Source: Anaerolineae bacterium (GTDB lineage: Bacteria; Chloroflexota; Anaerolineae; Anaerolineales; Villigracilaceae). Taken from it: 64,000 nucleotides of DNA. The notes under the pieces were generated by a model. It did no database searches. It was not told the origin of the DNA and saw only the letters and a program-made list of their open reading frames with translations. Positions 26,707 through 34,730 of the stretch are shown one piece after another (position 1 is the stretch's first letter; each line of letters starts with the position of its first letter). Made by a program: the position numbers and the translations under genes. The stretch is from positions 1 to 64,000 of the forward strand of contig JAJPIZ010000040.1 of NCBI GenBank assembly GCA_021324435.1, read 5' to 3'.

Positions 26707-28086
26707 TCACAGTCCAGCCAGCACATTGGCGCTGACCCGGTCGGCGTCACCTGCGGAGAGCACGATCAATACATCGTTCTGCCGCAGGTTGCGAAGTAAA
26801 TAATCCGTGGTCTCTTCAAGCGAAGAGATAAAGCGCGCGGAAGGATGCGGCATGGCGCTAACCACTTCCGCGGAGGAGAAATTCTGTTTGGGCTCGCGTG
26901 ACGGATAGACTTCGGTCACGATGACCCGGTCGGCGTCTTTGAATGCGCGCGAAAATTCATGGAAGAGGGCCTGCGTGCGCGAATACGTGTGAGGTTGCCA
27001 CACAGCCCAAACTCGTTTGCCGGGATAGCGCGCGCGCGCCGCGGCCAGCGTCGCCTTGATCTCGGTAGGGTGGTGAGCATAATCGTCAATGACGGTGACG
27101 CCTCGCTTCTCGCCTTTGACCTCGAAGCGGCGGCCAGTTCCTGTGAATTTTCCAAGCGCCGCGGCCGCTTCTTTGAGTGAAAGCCCCAGCGTGGCAATCA
27201 CTGACAAAACCGCCAACGCGTTGCGAACGTTGTGTTCGCCGGGCACTTGAAGACCGACGTGAACCGATTCAAACTCACTGACGTTGCTGGTCACATCGAA
27301 GTCAAACCCTCCGCGTCCGTTGGGCTTGACCGCGCGCGCCTGCACCCAAACCGGCGCGTTGATGGTCATCTCGCTTTGCAGACTGTACGCGATCACATGG
27401 CGGCCAATCTTGCGCGCGTTGTTCATCAATGTCGCGGCTCCTGCATCTTCTATGCAGGCGATCAGCGTTCCATCATTGGGCAGAAGCGAGACGAACGACT
27501 CGAAAGCGGTCATCATGTCTTCAAAGGTCGGGTAGCAATCGGGGTGATCATGTTCGATGCTGGTCACCACTTCGATGCGCGGCTTGAGGCCGAGGAACAT
27601 GCGGTCGTATTCGTCGGCTTCGATGACGAACGAGTTGCCTTTTCCGGCGCGGGCGTTGACTCCGTAATTGTTCAACACGCCGCCGACGATAAAAGACGGA
27701 TCGCGTTTCAACTCGGAAAGCGCGAAAGCGATCATGGCAGTCGTGGTGGTCTTGCCGTGAGTCCCTGCGATGGCGATGCCGATTTTGTCCTCCATGAGTT
27801 TGCCGAGGAAGTCGGCGCGCTTGTAGACAGGGACCTTGGCTTGTTTGGCGGCAACGACTTCGACATTGTCATCGGTGACGGCGGAGGAACGCACCACCCA
27901 GTCCGCGCCTTTGATGTTGCGCGGGTGATGGCCGATGTAGATCGTCAGGCCGGCCGCTTGCAGGTCCGCGGCGAACGGGGTGAGGGCACGGTCCGAGCCG
28001 GTGACCGTGTATCCGCTTTCCTTGAGGAGCCGGGCGATGGCGGAAAGTCCCGAGCCGCCGATGCCGATGAAATGAACGTGAGTCAT
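26707..28086 (-). CDS. murC: UDP-N-acetylmuramate--L-alanine ligase
   Basis: The 459-residue Mur ligase shows the N-terminal UDP-binding loop HFIGIGGSGLSAIA (5-18), the ATP loop GTHGKTTTT (108-116), EADEYDRMFL in the central domain and the C-terminal motif DDYAHHPTEI. It adds L-Ala to UDP-MurNAc, the first amino-acid step of the stem peptide. Length is normal. It lies between the CvpA-like gene and an unknown small gene. Confidence 0.96.
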   Translation of the reverse strand: MTHVHFIGIGGSGLSAIARLLKESGYTVTGSDRALTPFAADLQAAGLTIYIGHHPRNIKGADWVVRSSAVTDDNVEVVAAKQAKVPVYKRADFLGKLMEDKIGIAIAGTHGKTTTTAMIAFALSELKRDPSFIVGGVLNNYGVNARAGKGNSFVIEADEYDRMFLGLKPRIEVVTSIEHDHPDCYPTFEDMMTAFESFVSLLPNDGTLIACIEDAGAATLMNNARKIGRHVIAYSLQSEMTINAPVWVQARAVKPNGRGGFDFDVTSNVSEFESVHVGLQVPGEHNVRNALAVLSVIATLGLSLKEAAAALGKFTGTGRRFEVKGEKRGVTVIDDYAHHPTEIKATLAAARARYPGKRVWAVWQPHTYSRTQALFHEFSRAFKDADRVIVTEVYPSREPKQNFSSAEVVSAMPHPSARFISSLEETTDYLLRNLRQNDVLIVLSAGDADRVSANVLAGL

Positions 28087-28088
28087 GT

Positions 28089-28116
28089 CAGTGTTCAGTA
28101 ATCAGTGTTCAGTAAT
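28089..28116. repeat. 14-bp tandem direct repeat
   Basis: cagtgttcagtaat occurs twice head to tail, with a third partial copy, between murC and the CvpA-like gene. Confidence 0.8.
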
Positions 28117-28120
28117 CAGT

Positions 28121-28648
28121 TTAGATGTAGACAACGATGACGAAGATAAAACAAAGAATGACGGCGAAATAGATGCCGGGCACACCGAGTAAATGGGGAG
28201 GCATATAGACCATCATGTTTTGAATGGTGGTTGCCAGCAGGCCGGTTGGCGCGCTGACCACATTTGGATACGGATACTGCGCCTGATCGAGATAAAACAG
28301 GATTGTGCCCACAACCAGATAGCCGTTGAACGCGCCGAGGATGAATCCGAACAGCGCGTCCTGCAAACGCTCGCGGGTAGCCTTGGCGGCCAGATGAGGC
28401 ACGAGGGCCACGGTTTGATACCCGAAGTAGACCAGCGCGATCACAACCAGCGTGCGAATCCAGAATAGCGATGTGCTGTTGTCCGGCAGGTCGCGCACGA
28501 TGGGGATGTAGGATTTCAAGAGCAGGTTCAAGGCCAGCGCGATGATTACGCTGAAGGCCACCAGCAGTTCCTTGGCCCAGCCGCGCATCATGCCGATCAC
28601 GCCGAATACCAGCGTGTACATCCAGAAGACGATCACGATGCTCATCAT
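28121..28648 (-). CDS. CvpA family membrane protein
   Basis: A 175-residue protein with about four hydrophobic helices (3-22, 27-45, 62-82 and 100-122), plus a C-terminal helix ending in VIVVYI. The pattern GMMRGWAKELLVAFSVIIALAL matches CvpA (colicin V production) family proteins. Their molecular role is unclear; links to envelope homeostasis are reported. Its ATG overlaps the murG stop, so it is coupled to murG translation. Insertion of a cvpA-like gene in the dcw cluster is unusual. Confidence 0.75.
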   Translation of the reverse strand: MMSIVIVFWMYTLVFGVIGMMRGWAKELLVAFSVIIALALNLLLKSYIPIVRDLPDNSTSLFWIRTLVVIALVYFGYQTVALVPHLAAKATRERLQDALFGFILGAFNGYLVVGTILFYLDQAQYPYPNVVSAPTGLLATTIQNMMVYMPPHLLGVPGIYFAVILCFIFVIVVYI

Positions 28649-29736
28649 AGGCGTTTTTCTCCCAGGGCAATGATTCGTTCGGCAATGGACTGCGCGGCCT
28701 GTGGGCGATTGAGCGACTTCATTGCCTTCTGCATGGCTTCGCGCTTGGATGGGTTATCGAGCAAATCCTTCACAACGGTCAATAATTCACCGGATATCAA
28801 TTCATCTTCGAGCATGACCGCCGCGCCGCGTTCAGCCAAATAATCCGCGTTGACTTTTTGATAGCGCCACGCGTGCGGATACGGGACGAGGATGGCGGGC
28901 AGACCAAAGAATGGAAACTCGCCCAAGGTGGATGCGCCGGCGCGCGCGATTACCAAATCCGCGGCGGCCAGCGCGGCGCCCATCTCTTCATGAAGATATG
29001 GATAGGCGTGATAACGCGTCCTTTGCGCGGACGTCAGGCCGGCCCTCGCTATTTCGACTGCTTCCCAATCCAATTGACCGGTGATGTGCACCACCTGAGT
29101 CATTTCCAGCAGAGCCGGCAGGTTGGGCACGATGACCTGATTGATCGAACGCGCGCCCTTGCTCCCGCCGACAATCAGCAGGACCGGTGAGTCGTCATCC
29201 AGTTTGAGGGCCGCGCGGCCTTTTTGTCGGGTCCACGCCCCCAGGTCCGCGCGAAGCGGGTAACCGGTCACGGTGATTTTTTGTGTAAAGTATTTTTGCG
29301 ATTCTTCCGTGGTGACCGCGATCACATCCGCAAAACGCGCCAGAGATCTCAACGCCAGACCGGGTTCGATATCCGGCACAAAAAGCAGAGTCGGAATCTT
29401 CCGCCCGGCAAAGGCCATCGGTCCAGCCACGTATCCGCCGGTGAAGAACAAAACATCTGGCTTGAACTCGCGCAGAATTTTCTGCGAAGCGGCCACGCCG
29501 CGCGATAGTTGAATCAAATTGCGCGGTAAAGCGCGCAGGCCCACGCCATGCAGGCCCGCGGCGGGAATCGTCGTGAAGGGAATGCCCTCGCGTTTCACCA
29601 GTTCAGTCTCCATGCCGCCTTCACCGCCAACCCACAGCGTTTCAACGCCCGGATGTTTGGCGTTCAGCGCCCGCAGAACGGCGAGGGCGGGGTACACGCC
29701 GCCGCCGGTTCCACCCGCGCAAATCAATAGCCGCAC
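28645..29736 (-). CDS. murG: UDP-N-acetylglucosamine--MurNAc-pentapeptide-lipid transferase
   Basis: The 363-residue GT28 enzyme starts best at a GTG at 29736 (MRLLICAGG), since GGAGGTCGTACA precedes it; an ATG eight codons upstream has no site. Motifs: CAGGTGGGVYPALAV (glycine loop 1), FTGGYVAGP (loop 2), VGGSKGARSIN (loop 3) and ARAGASTLGE in the C-terminal domain. It makes lipid II. The start lies 95 bases inside the 3' end of ftsW, an unusually long same-strand overlap. Confidence 0.95.
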   Translation of the reverse strand: MRLLICAGGTGGGVYPALAVLRALNAKHPGVETLWVGGEGGMETELVKREGIPFTTIPAAGLHGVGLRALPRNLIQLSRGVAASQKILREFKPDVLFFTGGYVAGPMAFAGRKIPTLLFVPDIEPGLALRSLARFADVIAVTTEESQKYFTQKITVTGYPLRADLGAWTRQKGRAALKLDDDSPVLLIVGGSKGARSINQVIVPNLPALLEMTQVVHITGQLDWEAVEIARAGLTSAQRTRYHAYPYLHEEMGAALAAADLVIARAGASTLGEFPFFGLPAILVPYPHAWRYQKVNADYLAERGAAVMLEDELISGELLTVVKDLLDNPSKREAMQKAMKSLNRPQAAQSIAERIIALGEKRL

Positions 29737-30904
29737 TGTACGACCTCCATTCTTCATCATTCACTGCTTCACCTCTCTGGCGAGAGATGTTCATCACGAT
29801 TCCGAGCGCGGCCAGAGATGAAACCAGATTCGAACCTCCCGCGCTGACAAATGGCAGAGCATTGCCTGCGAAGGGCAGAAGCCCAACCATGACCGCCATG
29901 TTGATGCTTGCTTCAAACCCAATCCAGGCCACCAGGCCGGTGGCAAGAATGGTTCCGAGCATATCCGGCGCGCGGCGGGCAATCACCAGACCGCGCCAGA
30001 CGATCATGGCGTACAGACCAATCAGGAACAACGCGCCGAACAAGCCAAGTTCCTCCACGATCACCGCGAAGATGCTGTCGGTGGGCGGGACGGGCAGACC
30101 GGTGAGTTTCGATTGCCCGCGTCCGATGCCCACGCCGAACCATCCGCCGTTGACCAGCGCCTCGAAGGAACGTTGCACGTGATACGAAGCCTGCGTCGGG
30201 TCTTTCAGCCCGGCGATGAAATCCGCGATGCGTTGATGGCCGGTCACGTTGATTTGCACGATCAACCATCCCGCGATCAGCGCCGCGGCCAATACGAGCG
30301 CGATTTGTTTCAAGTCCGCGCCTGCCAAAAAGAATAGCAAGCCTCCCATCAGGAAAACGGTCGCGGCCGCGCTCAAATCGGGTTGCTGATAGATCAAACC
30401 GCCGACCACCCCCAGAATGACTCCCAGCGGAATCAATCCCAGCGATATGTCATGCAGGAACTGTCGCTTGGCATGCAACCACACCGAAAGATATAAAATC
30501 GAAATCAGTTTGGCGAGTTCGGAGGGTTGATATGAACCCTGATACAAGGAACGCTTCGCGCCAAGGCGAATCTCGTTCATAAACAACACAGCCACCAGCA
30601 AGAGGATCGTCACGCCCATGGCGGGCACAATGAACTTGCGCCAGTTGTGATAATCAAACCGCGAGAGCACAAACATCGCGGCGAGTCCCAGGCCAAGCCA
30701 CATCAATTGACGCTCGAACATGTACATCGGTGAGCCATATTCGGTCAGCGAATAATCCCACGAAGCGGAGAACAACATCACCAGCCCGAAGATGATCAGC
30801 GCGATCGTCGCCACCAATAACGGCAGATCAAACCCGCGCCGCGACTTCGACTCAGGCTGTATGTCGTAATATGAATACCCGTTCAAGAAAGTTCCTGCAC
30901 CCAT
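29642..30904 (-). CDS. ftsW: Peptidoglycan glycosyltransferase FtsW (SEDS)
   Basis: A 420-residue protein with about ten membrane helices. SEDS motifs: LGAKRSLYQGSYQPSELAKL (about 130-149) and PPTDSIFAVIVEELGLFG (about 284-301), plus LPFVSAGGSNLV near the last helices. It polymerises septal glycan together with the class B PBP encoded upstream. The C-terminal tail (about 388-420) is Arg-rich (NRRRRVPRPRR) and cytoplasmic, and its last 31 codons overlap murG. It starts inside the last codons of murD. Confidence 0.95.
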   Translation of the reverse strand: MGAGTFLNGYSYYDIQPESKSRRGFDLPLLVATIALIIFGLVMLFSASWDYSLTEYGSPMYMFERQLMWLGLGLAAMFVLSRFDYHNWRKFIVPAMGVTILLLVAVLFMNEIRLGAKRSLYQGSYQPSELAKLISILYLSVWLHAKRQFLHDISLGLIPLGVILGVVGGLIYQQPDLSAAATVFLMGGLLFFLAGADLKQIALVLAAALIAGWLIVQINVTGHQRIADFIAGLKDPTQASYHVQRSFEALVNGGWFGVGIGRGQSKLTGLPVPPTDSIFAVIVEELGLFGALFLIGLYAMIVWRGLVIARRAPDMLGTILATGLVAWIGFEASINMAVMVGLLPFAGNALPFVSAGGSNLVSSLAALGIVMNISRQRGEAVNDEEWRSYSAAIDLRGWNRRRRVPRPRRSAGAERQTSGR

Positions 30905-32310
30905 ACTCTAAACTTCTCTCCTCGTTCTTCAAAATCCTTGAACTCATCGAAACTCGTGCCACCCGGCGAAAGCAGGATGACATCTCCGGATTCAGCAACT
31001 TCCGCGGCTTTGATGACCGCCTCATGCAGGTGCGCGACGCGATCCAGCGTGAACGGTCTTTCCGCGGACCGGTCAGCGGCCACCGCTTTTTGAATTTTTT
31101 CCGCCGCCTCGCCAAACACCACCACGTGATCCACGCGTTGGTGAATCAGATTCGCCAAATCCTCCCACGGCAGATCTTTATCGCGCCCGCCGAGCAGAAG
31201 CACGATGGGTTCATCGAAGGAATGAATGGCCGCCGCGGCGCGTTCGGGCGCGGTCGCAATCGAATCGTTGTACCAGCACGCGCCGCGCAGTTCGCGCACG
31301 AATTCAAGTCTGTGCGGAACACCGCGGAATTCCTCGGCGGCGGTCAACATGGCGTCAATCGGGAGTTTCGCGGCATGACCGATGGCGAAGGCGGCCAGCA
31401 CGTTCATCACATTGTGATCGCCGCGCAGTTGAACCTGCTCGCGGCGCAAAAGTGGAATATCCACGCGGTGATCGTAGAGATACAAAATGCCATCGTGGAA
31501 ATAGGTGCCTTCGGCGTCTTCGTCCATTTTGCTGAAGCCGAACGAATGCAATTTGCCTTTGACTTTGCCGCGCAGTCCCCATGCCCCCGCATCGTCGCGT
31601 CCGAGCACGGCAATGTCTTTCTCAGATTGGAACTCAAGGATGCGCGCTTTGGCGGCAGTGTACGCCTCCATCGTGCCGTGACGGTCAAGATGATTTGGCG
31701 TGATATTTAGAATCGCCGCGACGTTCGGAGAAATCGTCATCTGCTCCAGTTGAAACGAGGAAATTTCGAGAATGGCCAGATCATCTGGCTTCATATCATC
31801 CACGTAGTTAATCAATGGATCGCCGATGTTGCCGCCGACATAGGATGATGGACGGTGGACGGTGGACGATGTTTTGTCGTTTGTGGTCTGCGGTCTGTCG
31901 TCACCGTAGGCAAGTTTCGCCATCTGTCCAACCAGAGTCGTTGTCGTTGTTTTGCCTGCCGAGCCGGTGATACCGACCGTTTTGCAGGGCACGGCTTCCA
32001 TGAAAATTTGCGTATCGTTGGAAAGTTCGATGCCGCGCTTGATTGCCACGTCTACGATGGGGAGGTTGAGCGGAACACCGCCCGACAAACATACCATGTC
32101 CGCGCCGTCCAGCAATTCGGTTGGGTGGCCGCCCAAAGCCCATTGAATCGGCAGCCCGCTCAAGGTCTCGCGTGAGGCGGCGAGTTCGGCCTCTGAACGT
32201 TTATCGCTGAGAGTCACCGTCGCGCCGTGTTTGATCAGCCAGCGCGCCAAAGCCATGCCCTGTCGGGCGGCTCCGAGAATCACTACGCGCTTGCCGGTCC
32301 AATCTCTCAT
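30883..32310 (-). CDS. murD: UDP-N-acetylmuramoylalanine--D-glutamate ligase
   Basis: The 475-residue Mur ligase has the N-terminal VILGAARQGMALA, ATP loop GITGSAGKTTTTT (113-125), NITPNHLDRHGTMEAYTAAK and LLLGGRDKDLPW. It adds D-Glu to UDP-MurNAc-L-Ala. Odd feature: residues 136-157 (GDDRPQ...RPSSY), between the ATP loop helix and VGGNIGDPLI, are encoded by a simple-sequence repeat (31840-31905) with GGACGGTGGAC units, apparently an in-frame insertion. Its 3' end overlaps ftsW. Confidence 0.95.
   Translation of the reverse strand: MRDWTGKRVVILGAARQGMALARWLIKHGATVTLSDKRSEAELAASRETLSGLPIQWALGGHPTELLDGADMVCLSGGVPLNLPIVDVAIKRGIELSNDTQIFMEAVPCKTVGITGSAGKTTTTTLVGQMAKLAYGDDRPQTTNDKTSSTVHRPSSYVGGNIGDPLINYVDDMKPDDLAILEISSFQLEQMTISPNVAAILNITPNHLDRHGTMEAYTAAKARILEFQSEKDIAVLGRDDAGAWGLRGKVKGKLHSFGFSKMDEDAEGTYFHDGILYLYDHRVDIPLLRREQVQLRGDHNVMNVLAAFAIGHAAKLPIDAMLTAAEEFRGVPHRLEFVRELRGACWYNDSIATAPERAAAAIHSFDEPIVLLLGGRDKDLPWEDLANLIHQRVDHVVVFGEAAEKIQKAVAADRSAERPFTLDRVAHLHEAVIKAAEVAESGDVILLSPGGTSFDEFKDFEERGEKFRVWVQELS
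31840..31905. repeat. Low-complexity repeat inserted in murD
   Basis: The plus strand reads gatgatggacggtggacg, then ggtctgcggtctgtcgtc: short degenerate iterations of a kind otherwise seen in intergenic sequence (compare 12384-12445). The insertion keeps the murD frame. Confidence 0.6.
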
Positions 32311-32313
32311 GAG

Positions 32314-33312
32314 TTACACCAATGCCAATCCAACACCGATCATGGCGGCCATCAGGCCAATGAGCCAAAATCTCTGCACGACTTGAGTCTCGCTCCAACC
32401 CAGCAATTCGAAATGCAGATGGATGGGAGCCATTTTGAAAAAACGTTTGCCTTTCGTCCAGCGGAAGTACGCGATTTGAATCACAACGCTCAACGCTTCA
32501 CTGAGCGGAATGATGGCGATGACCGGCAGGACAACCCATTGACTTGTCATCAGCGCGACTACGGCCAGCGTGGAGCCAAGCGCCAGTGAGCCGGTATCGC
32601 CCATGATGAGTTCCGCGGGATGCACGTTGAACCATAAAAAACCGAACAGCGCGCCGGTCAGTGTGAAGCAGAAACGCGCCAGATACACTTGATGTTGATT
32701 CAAGGCGATCATGCCGTACGCGGCAAAAGCCGTCGCGGCGATCAAACCTGCAAGGCCGTCGAGTCCATCGGTAAAGTTGACTGCATTCGACATGCTGACG
32801 ATGATGAAGGCCGCGACGGGCACATACCACCAGCCTAATTCAAAGAAGCCTTTGATGCCGGGCACGAACATATCGGGCACGCCCAGCATGTATTTCAAAA
32901 CCCAGGCTGTGCCGAGAGCGAGAATCACCTGAAATAAAAACTTGGTGCGAGCGCGCATTCCCTCGCCTTTGCGTTTGCCGCGTATGCCTTCCCAGTCGTC
33001 CACCGCGCCGAGCACAGCATAACCTACCATCACGATCATCGGCACGAGCACCGAGCGCCCCACGCCGCTCTGCGTGAAACCGATCAACGCGACGGCATTC
33101 AGCAAACCTGTAAGCAATAAAACCGGCAGGATGAACATGACACCGCCCATGGTGGGCGTGCCCATTTTGACCGCGTGATGAGTCGGTTCCTCCACGCGGA
33201 TGATCTTTCCAATTCTGAAGTGGCGCAGAATGCGAAGAAGCGGTCCGCCCCAGATGACCGTCATCATAAACGCCAGCCCCGCCAGGCTCAATGCCAGAGC
33301 GACCTGTTTCAT
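32314..33312 (-). CDS. mraY: Phospho-N-acetylmuramoyl-pentapeptide transferase
   Basis: The 332-residue integral membrane enzyme has about ten helices. Key motifs: KMGTPTMGGVMFI (about 51-63), DDWEGIRGKRKGEG, NAVNFTDGLDGLAG (with the catalytic DGLDG) and GDTGSLALG, then the C-terminal PIHLHFELLGWSETQVVQRFW. It transfers phospho-MurNAc-pentapeptide to undecaprenyl phosphate to make lipid I. Its ATG overlaps the murF stop by four bases. Confidence 0.97.
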   Translation of the reverse strand: MKQVALALSLAGLAFMMTVIWGGPLLRILRHFRIGKIIRVEEPTHHAVKMGTPTMGGVMFILPVLLLTGLLNAVALIGFTQSGVGRSVLVPMIVMVGYAVLGAVDDWEGIRGKRKGEGMRARTKFLFQVILALGTAWVLKYMLGVPDMFVPGIKGFFELGWWYVPVAAFIIVSMSNAVNFTDGLDGLAGLIAATAFAAYGMIALNQHQVYLARFCFTLTGALFGFLWFNVHPAELIMGDTGSLALGSTLAVVALMTSQWVVLPVIAIIPLSEALSVVIQIAYFRWTKGKRFFKMAPIHLHFELLGWSETQVVQRFWLIGLMAAMIGVGLALV

Positions 33313-34373
33313 GAATGAACCTCCAATGTGGCAATGATGCGATCCATGCGCAGGCCGTGAGAGCCTTTGAGCAATGCGGTATCGCCGCTGGTCAGATTTT
33401 TCTGAAGCCAGTCGGTGACTGCCGCGCTATCTTCAAATTCAAAAATGCGGGACGGCTTCATTCCGGTACGGCGAGCCGCCTCAGCATAGATGTGGGCGCG
33501 TGGACCAAGCGTCACGAGTATATCCGCGACTTGCGCCGCGCGCAGTCCCACCATTTCATGTCCCTGCCTTTCGTATGGGCCGAGTTCGAGCATGTCGCCC
33601 AACACCGCGATCTTGCGTTTGCCTTCGAGTTCGTCCAACAAATTGATCGAAGCCAGCATTGATTCAGGTGAGGCGTTGTATGTATCATCCAACATCAGCG
33701 CGCCGGATTCAGATCGAACCGCGACCAATCGCAGTTGAGTGTGTCCCTGACTCAGGCCGTTCAAAATTTCCTGCCAATTCAATCCTTCGATCAAACCGAC
33801 CGCGGCGGCGCGTAACGCGGTCTCCACGGAATGTCGTCCGATCATGGGCACGCGGACGTGCAAAGTCTCATTTTTATAGTGCAGACGAAAGCGAATGCCG
33901 TCCAATCCGAGTCCTTCCACGTTATCAGCCCATAAGTCCGCTTCGTTGGAAAGCCCATAAAAGAAAACGCGCGCCTTGGTCTTCTCTTCCATTTTGCGCA
34001 CCCATGGATCATCGAAGTTCAGGATGGCCGTTCCCTCCGGCGCGGCAGGCAGGGCCTGCACGAGTTCAGATTTTCCAAGAAAAATATTTTCCTGTGAACC
34101 GGCACGCTCGGCATGAACCGTACCAATGTTGGTCACGACGCCGACTTGCGGCAGAGCGATGTCGCACAGAAAAGCAATTTCGCCGGGGACATAAAATCCC
34201 ATTTCGAGGACAGCCCGTTCATACCCTGACCCGAGGCGGAGAAGCGTTAAAGGAAGCCCGATCTCGTTGTTGAGGTTTCCCGGACTCCGCAGGGTGCGGT
34301 AGCGTTCGCTCAAGACTTGAGCCACCACTTCTTTGGTCGTGGACTTGCCTACACTGCCGGTGATGCCAATCAC
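33309..34373 (-). CDS. murF: MurF, central and C-terminal domains (downstream of an in-frame stop)
   Basis: From a GTG at 34373 this frame encodes 354 residues: ATP loop GITGSVGKSTTKE (3-15), AVLEMG, TNIGTVHAERAGS, NFDDPWV, LDDTYNASPESM and KGSHGLRMD, all typical of UDP-MurNAc-tripeptide--D-Ala-D-Ala ligase. The same frame continues upstream through 46 more sense codons to a TAA at 34515-34517, then into the N-terminal domain. The GTG is the only start-like codon in that interval and would begin right at the ATP-binding strand. So the gene is either split by a nonsense mutation or the TAA is a sequence error. Confidence 0.85.
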   Translation of the reverse strand: MIGITGSVGKSTTKEVVAQVLSERYRTLRSPGNLNNEIGLPLTLLRLGSGYERAVLEMGFYVPGEIAFLCDIALPQVGVVTNIGTVHAERAGSQENIFLGKSELVQALPAAPEGTAILNFDDPWVRKMEEKTKARVFFYGLSNEADLWADNVEGLGLDGIRFRLHYKNETLHVRVPMIGRHSVETALRAAAVGLIEGLNWQEILNGLSQGHTQLRLVAVRSESGALMLDDTYNASPESMLASINLLDELEGKRKIAVLGDMLELGPYERQGHEMVGLRAAQVADILVTLGPRAHIYAEAARRTGMKPSRIFEFEDSAAVTDWLQKNLTSGDTALLKGSHGLRMDRIIATLEVHS

Positions 34374-34514
34374 GCGCAGGTTCAGTCTGCGACGCCACCA
34401 GCGCGCGATCTGTTGCAGGGCCGCGGTGGTGTTCTCGACACGCAGACAGAGGGGAGGAGTGAGGTCAGGTTTGGATACAGCGGATAAACCGCCGCGCAGG
34501 TCGAGGGTCCGGAA

Positions 34515-34730
34515 TTAGGCGTCTACGTCGCGTTGAATTAAAGCAAAAGAAGCCCCGCGCTTGAACGCGTCGCCGAGGAAGTCATGCCCGTCCACGCGTT
34601 CGCCGGGAATCGCGACGAACAGCGAGCCGGGGATGACCTGCCGTGAGTCGATGGCCGCCTCGGTGATGACCGCGGCGGTGTCGAAACGATTATTGGTTAA
34701 CGCTTCGAGGACATCGGCAAGTGTGAGCAT
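34515..34730 (-). CDS. murF: MurF N-terminal domain fragment ending at an in-frame TAA
   Basis: 71 residues (MLTLADVLEAL ... RDVDA) with AAIDSRQVIPGSLFVAIPGERVDGHDFL, the UDP-binding domain of MurF. The ATG shares one base with the ftsI stop (TGATG), leaving no room for murE. After the TAA the frame goes straight on (FRTLDLRGG... CLRVENTTAALQQIA) into the rest of MurF; a single base change TAA to GAA would restore a 473-residue enzyme. Together with 33309-34373 it represents one gene. Confidence 0.8.
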   Translation of the reverse strand: MLTLADVLEALTNNRFDTAAVITEAAIDSRQVIPGSLFVAIPGERVDGHDFLGDAFKRGASFALIQRDVDA

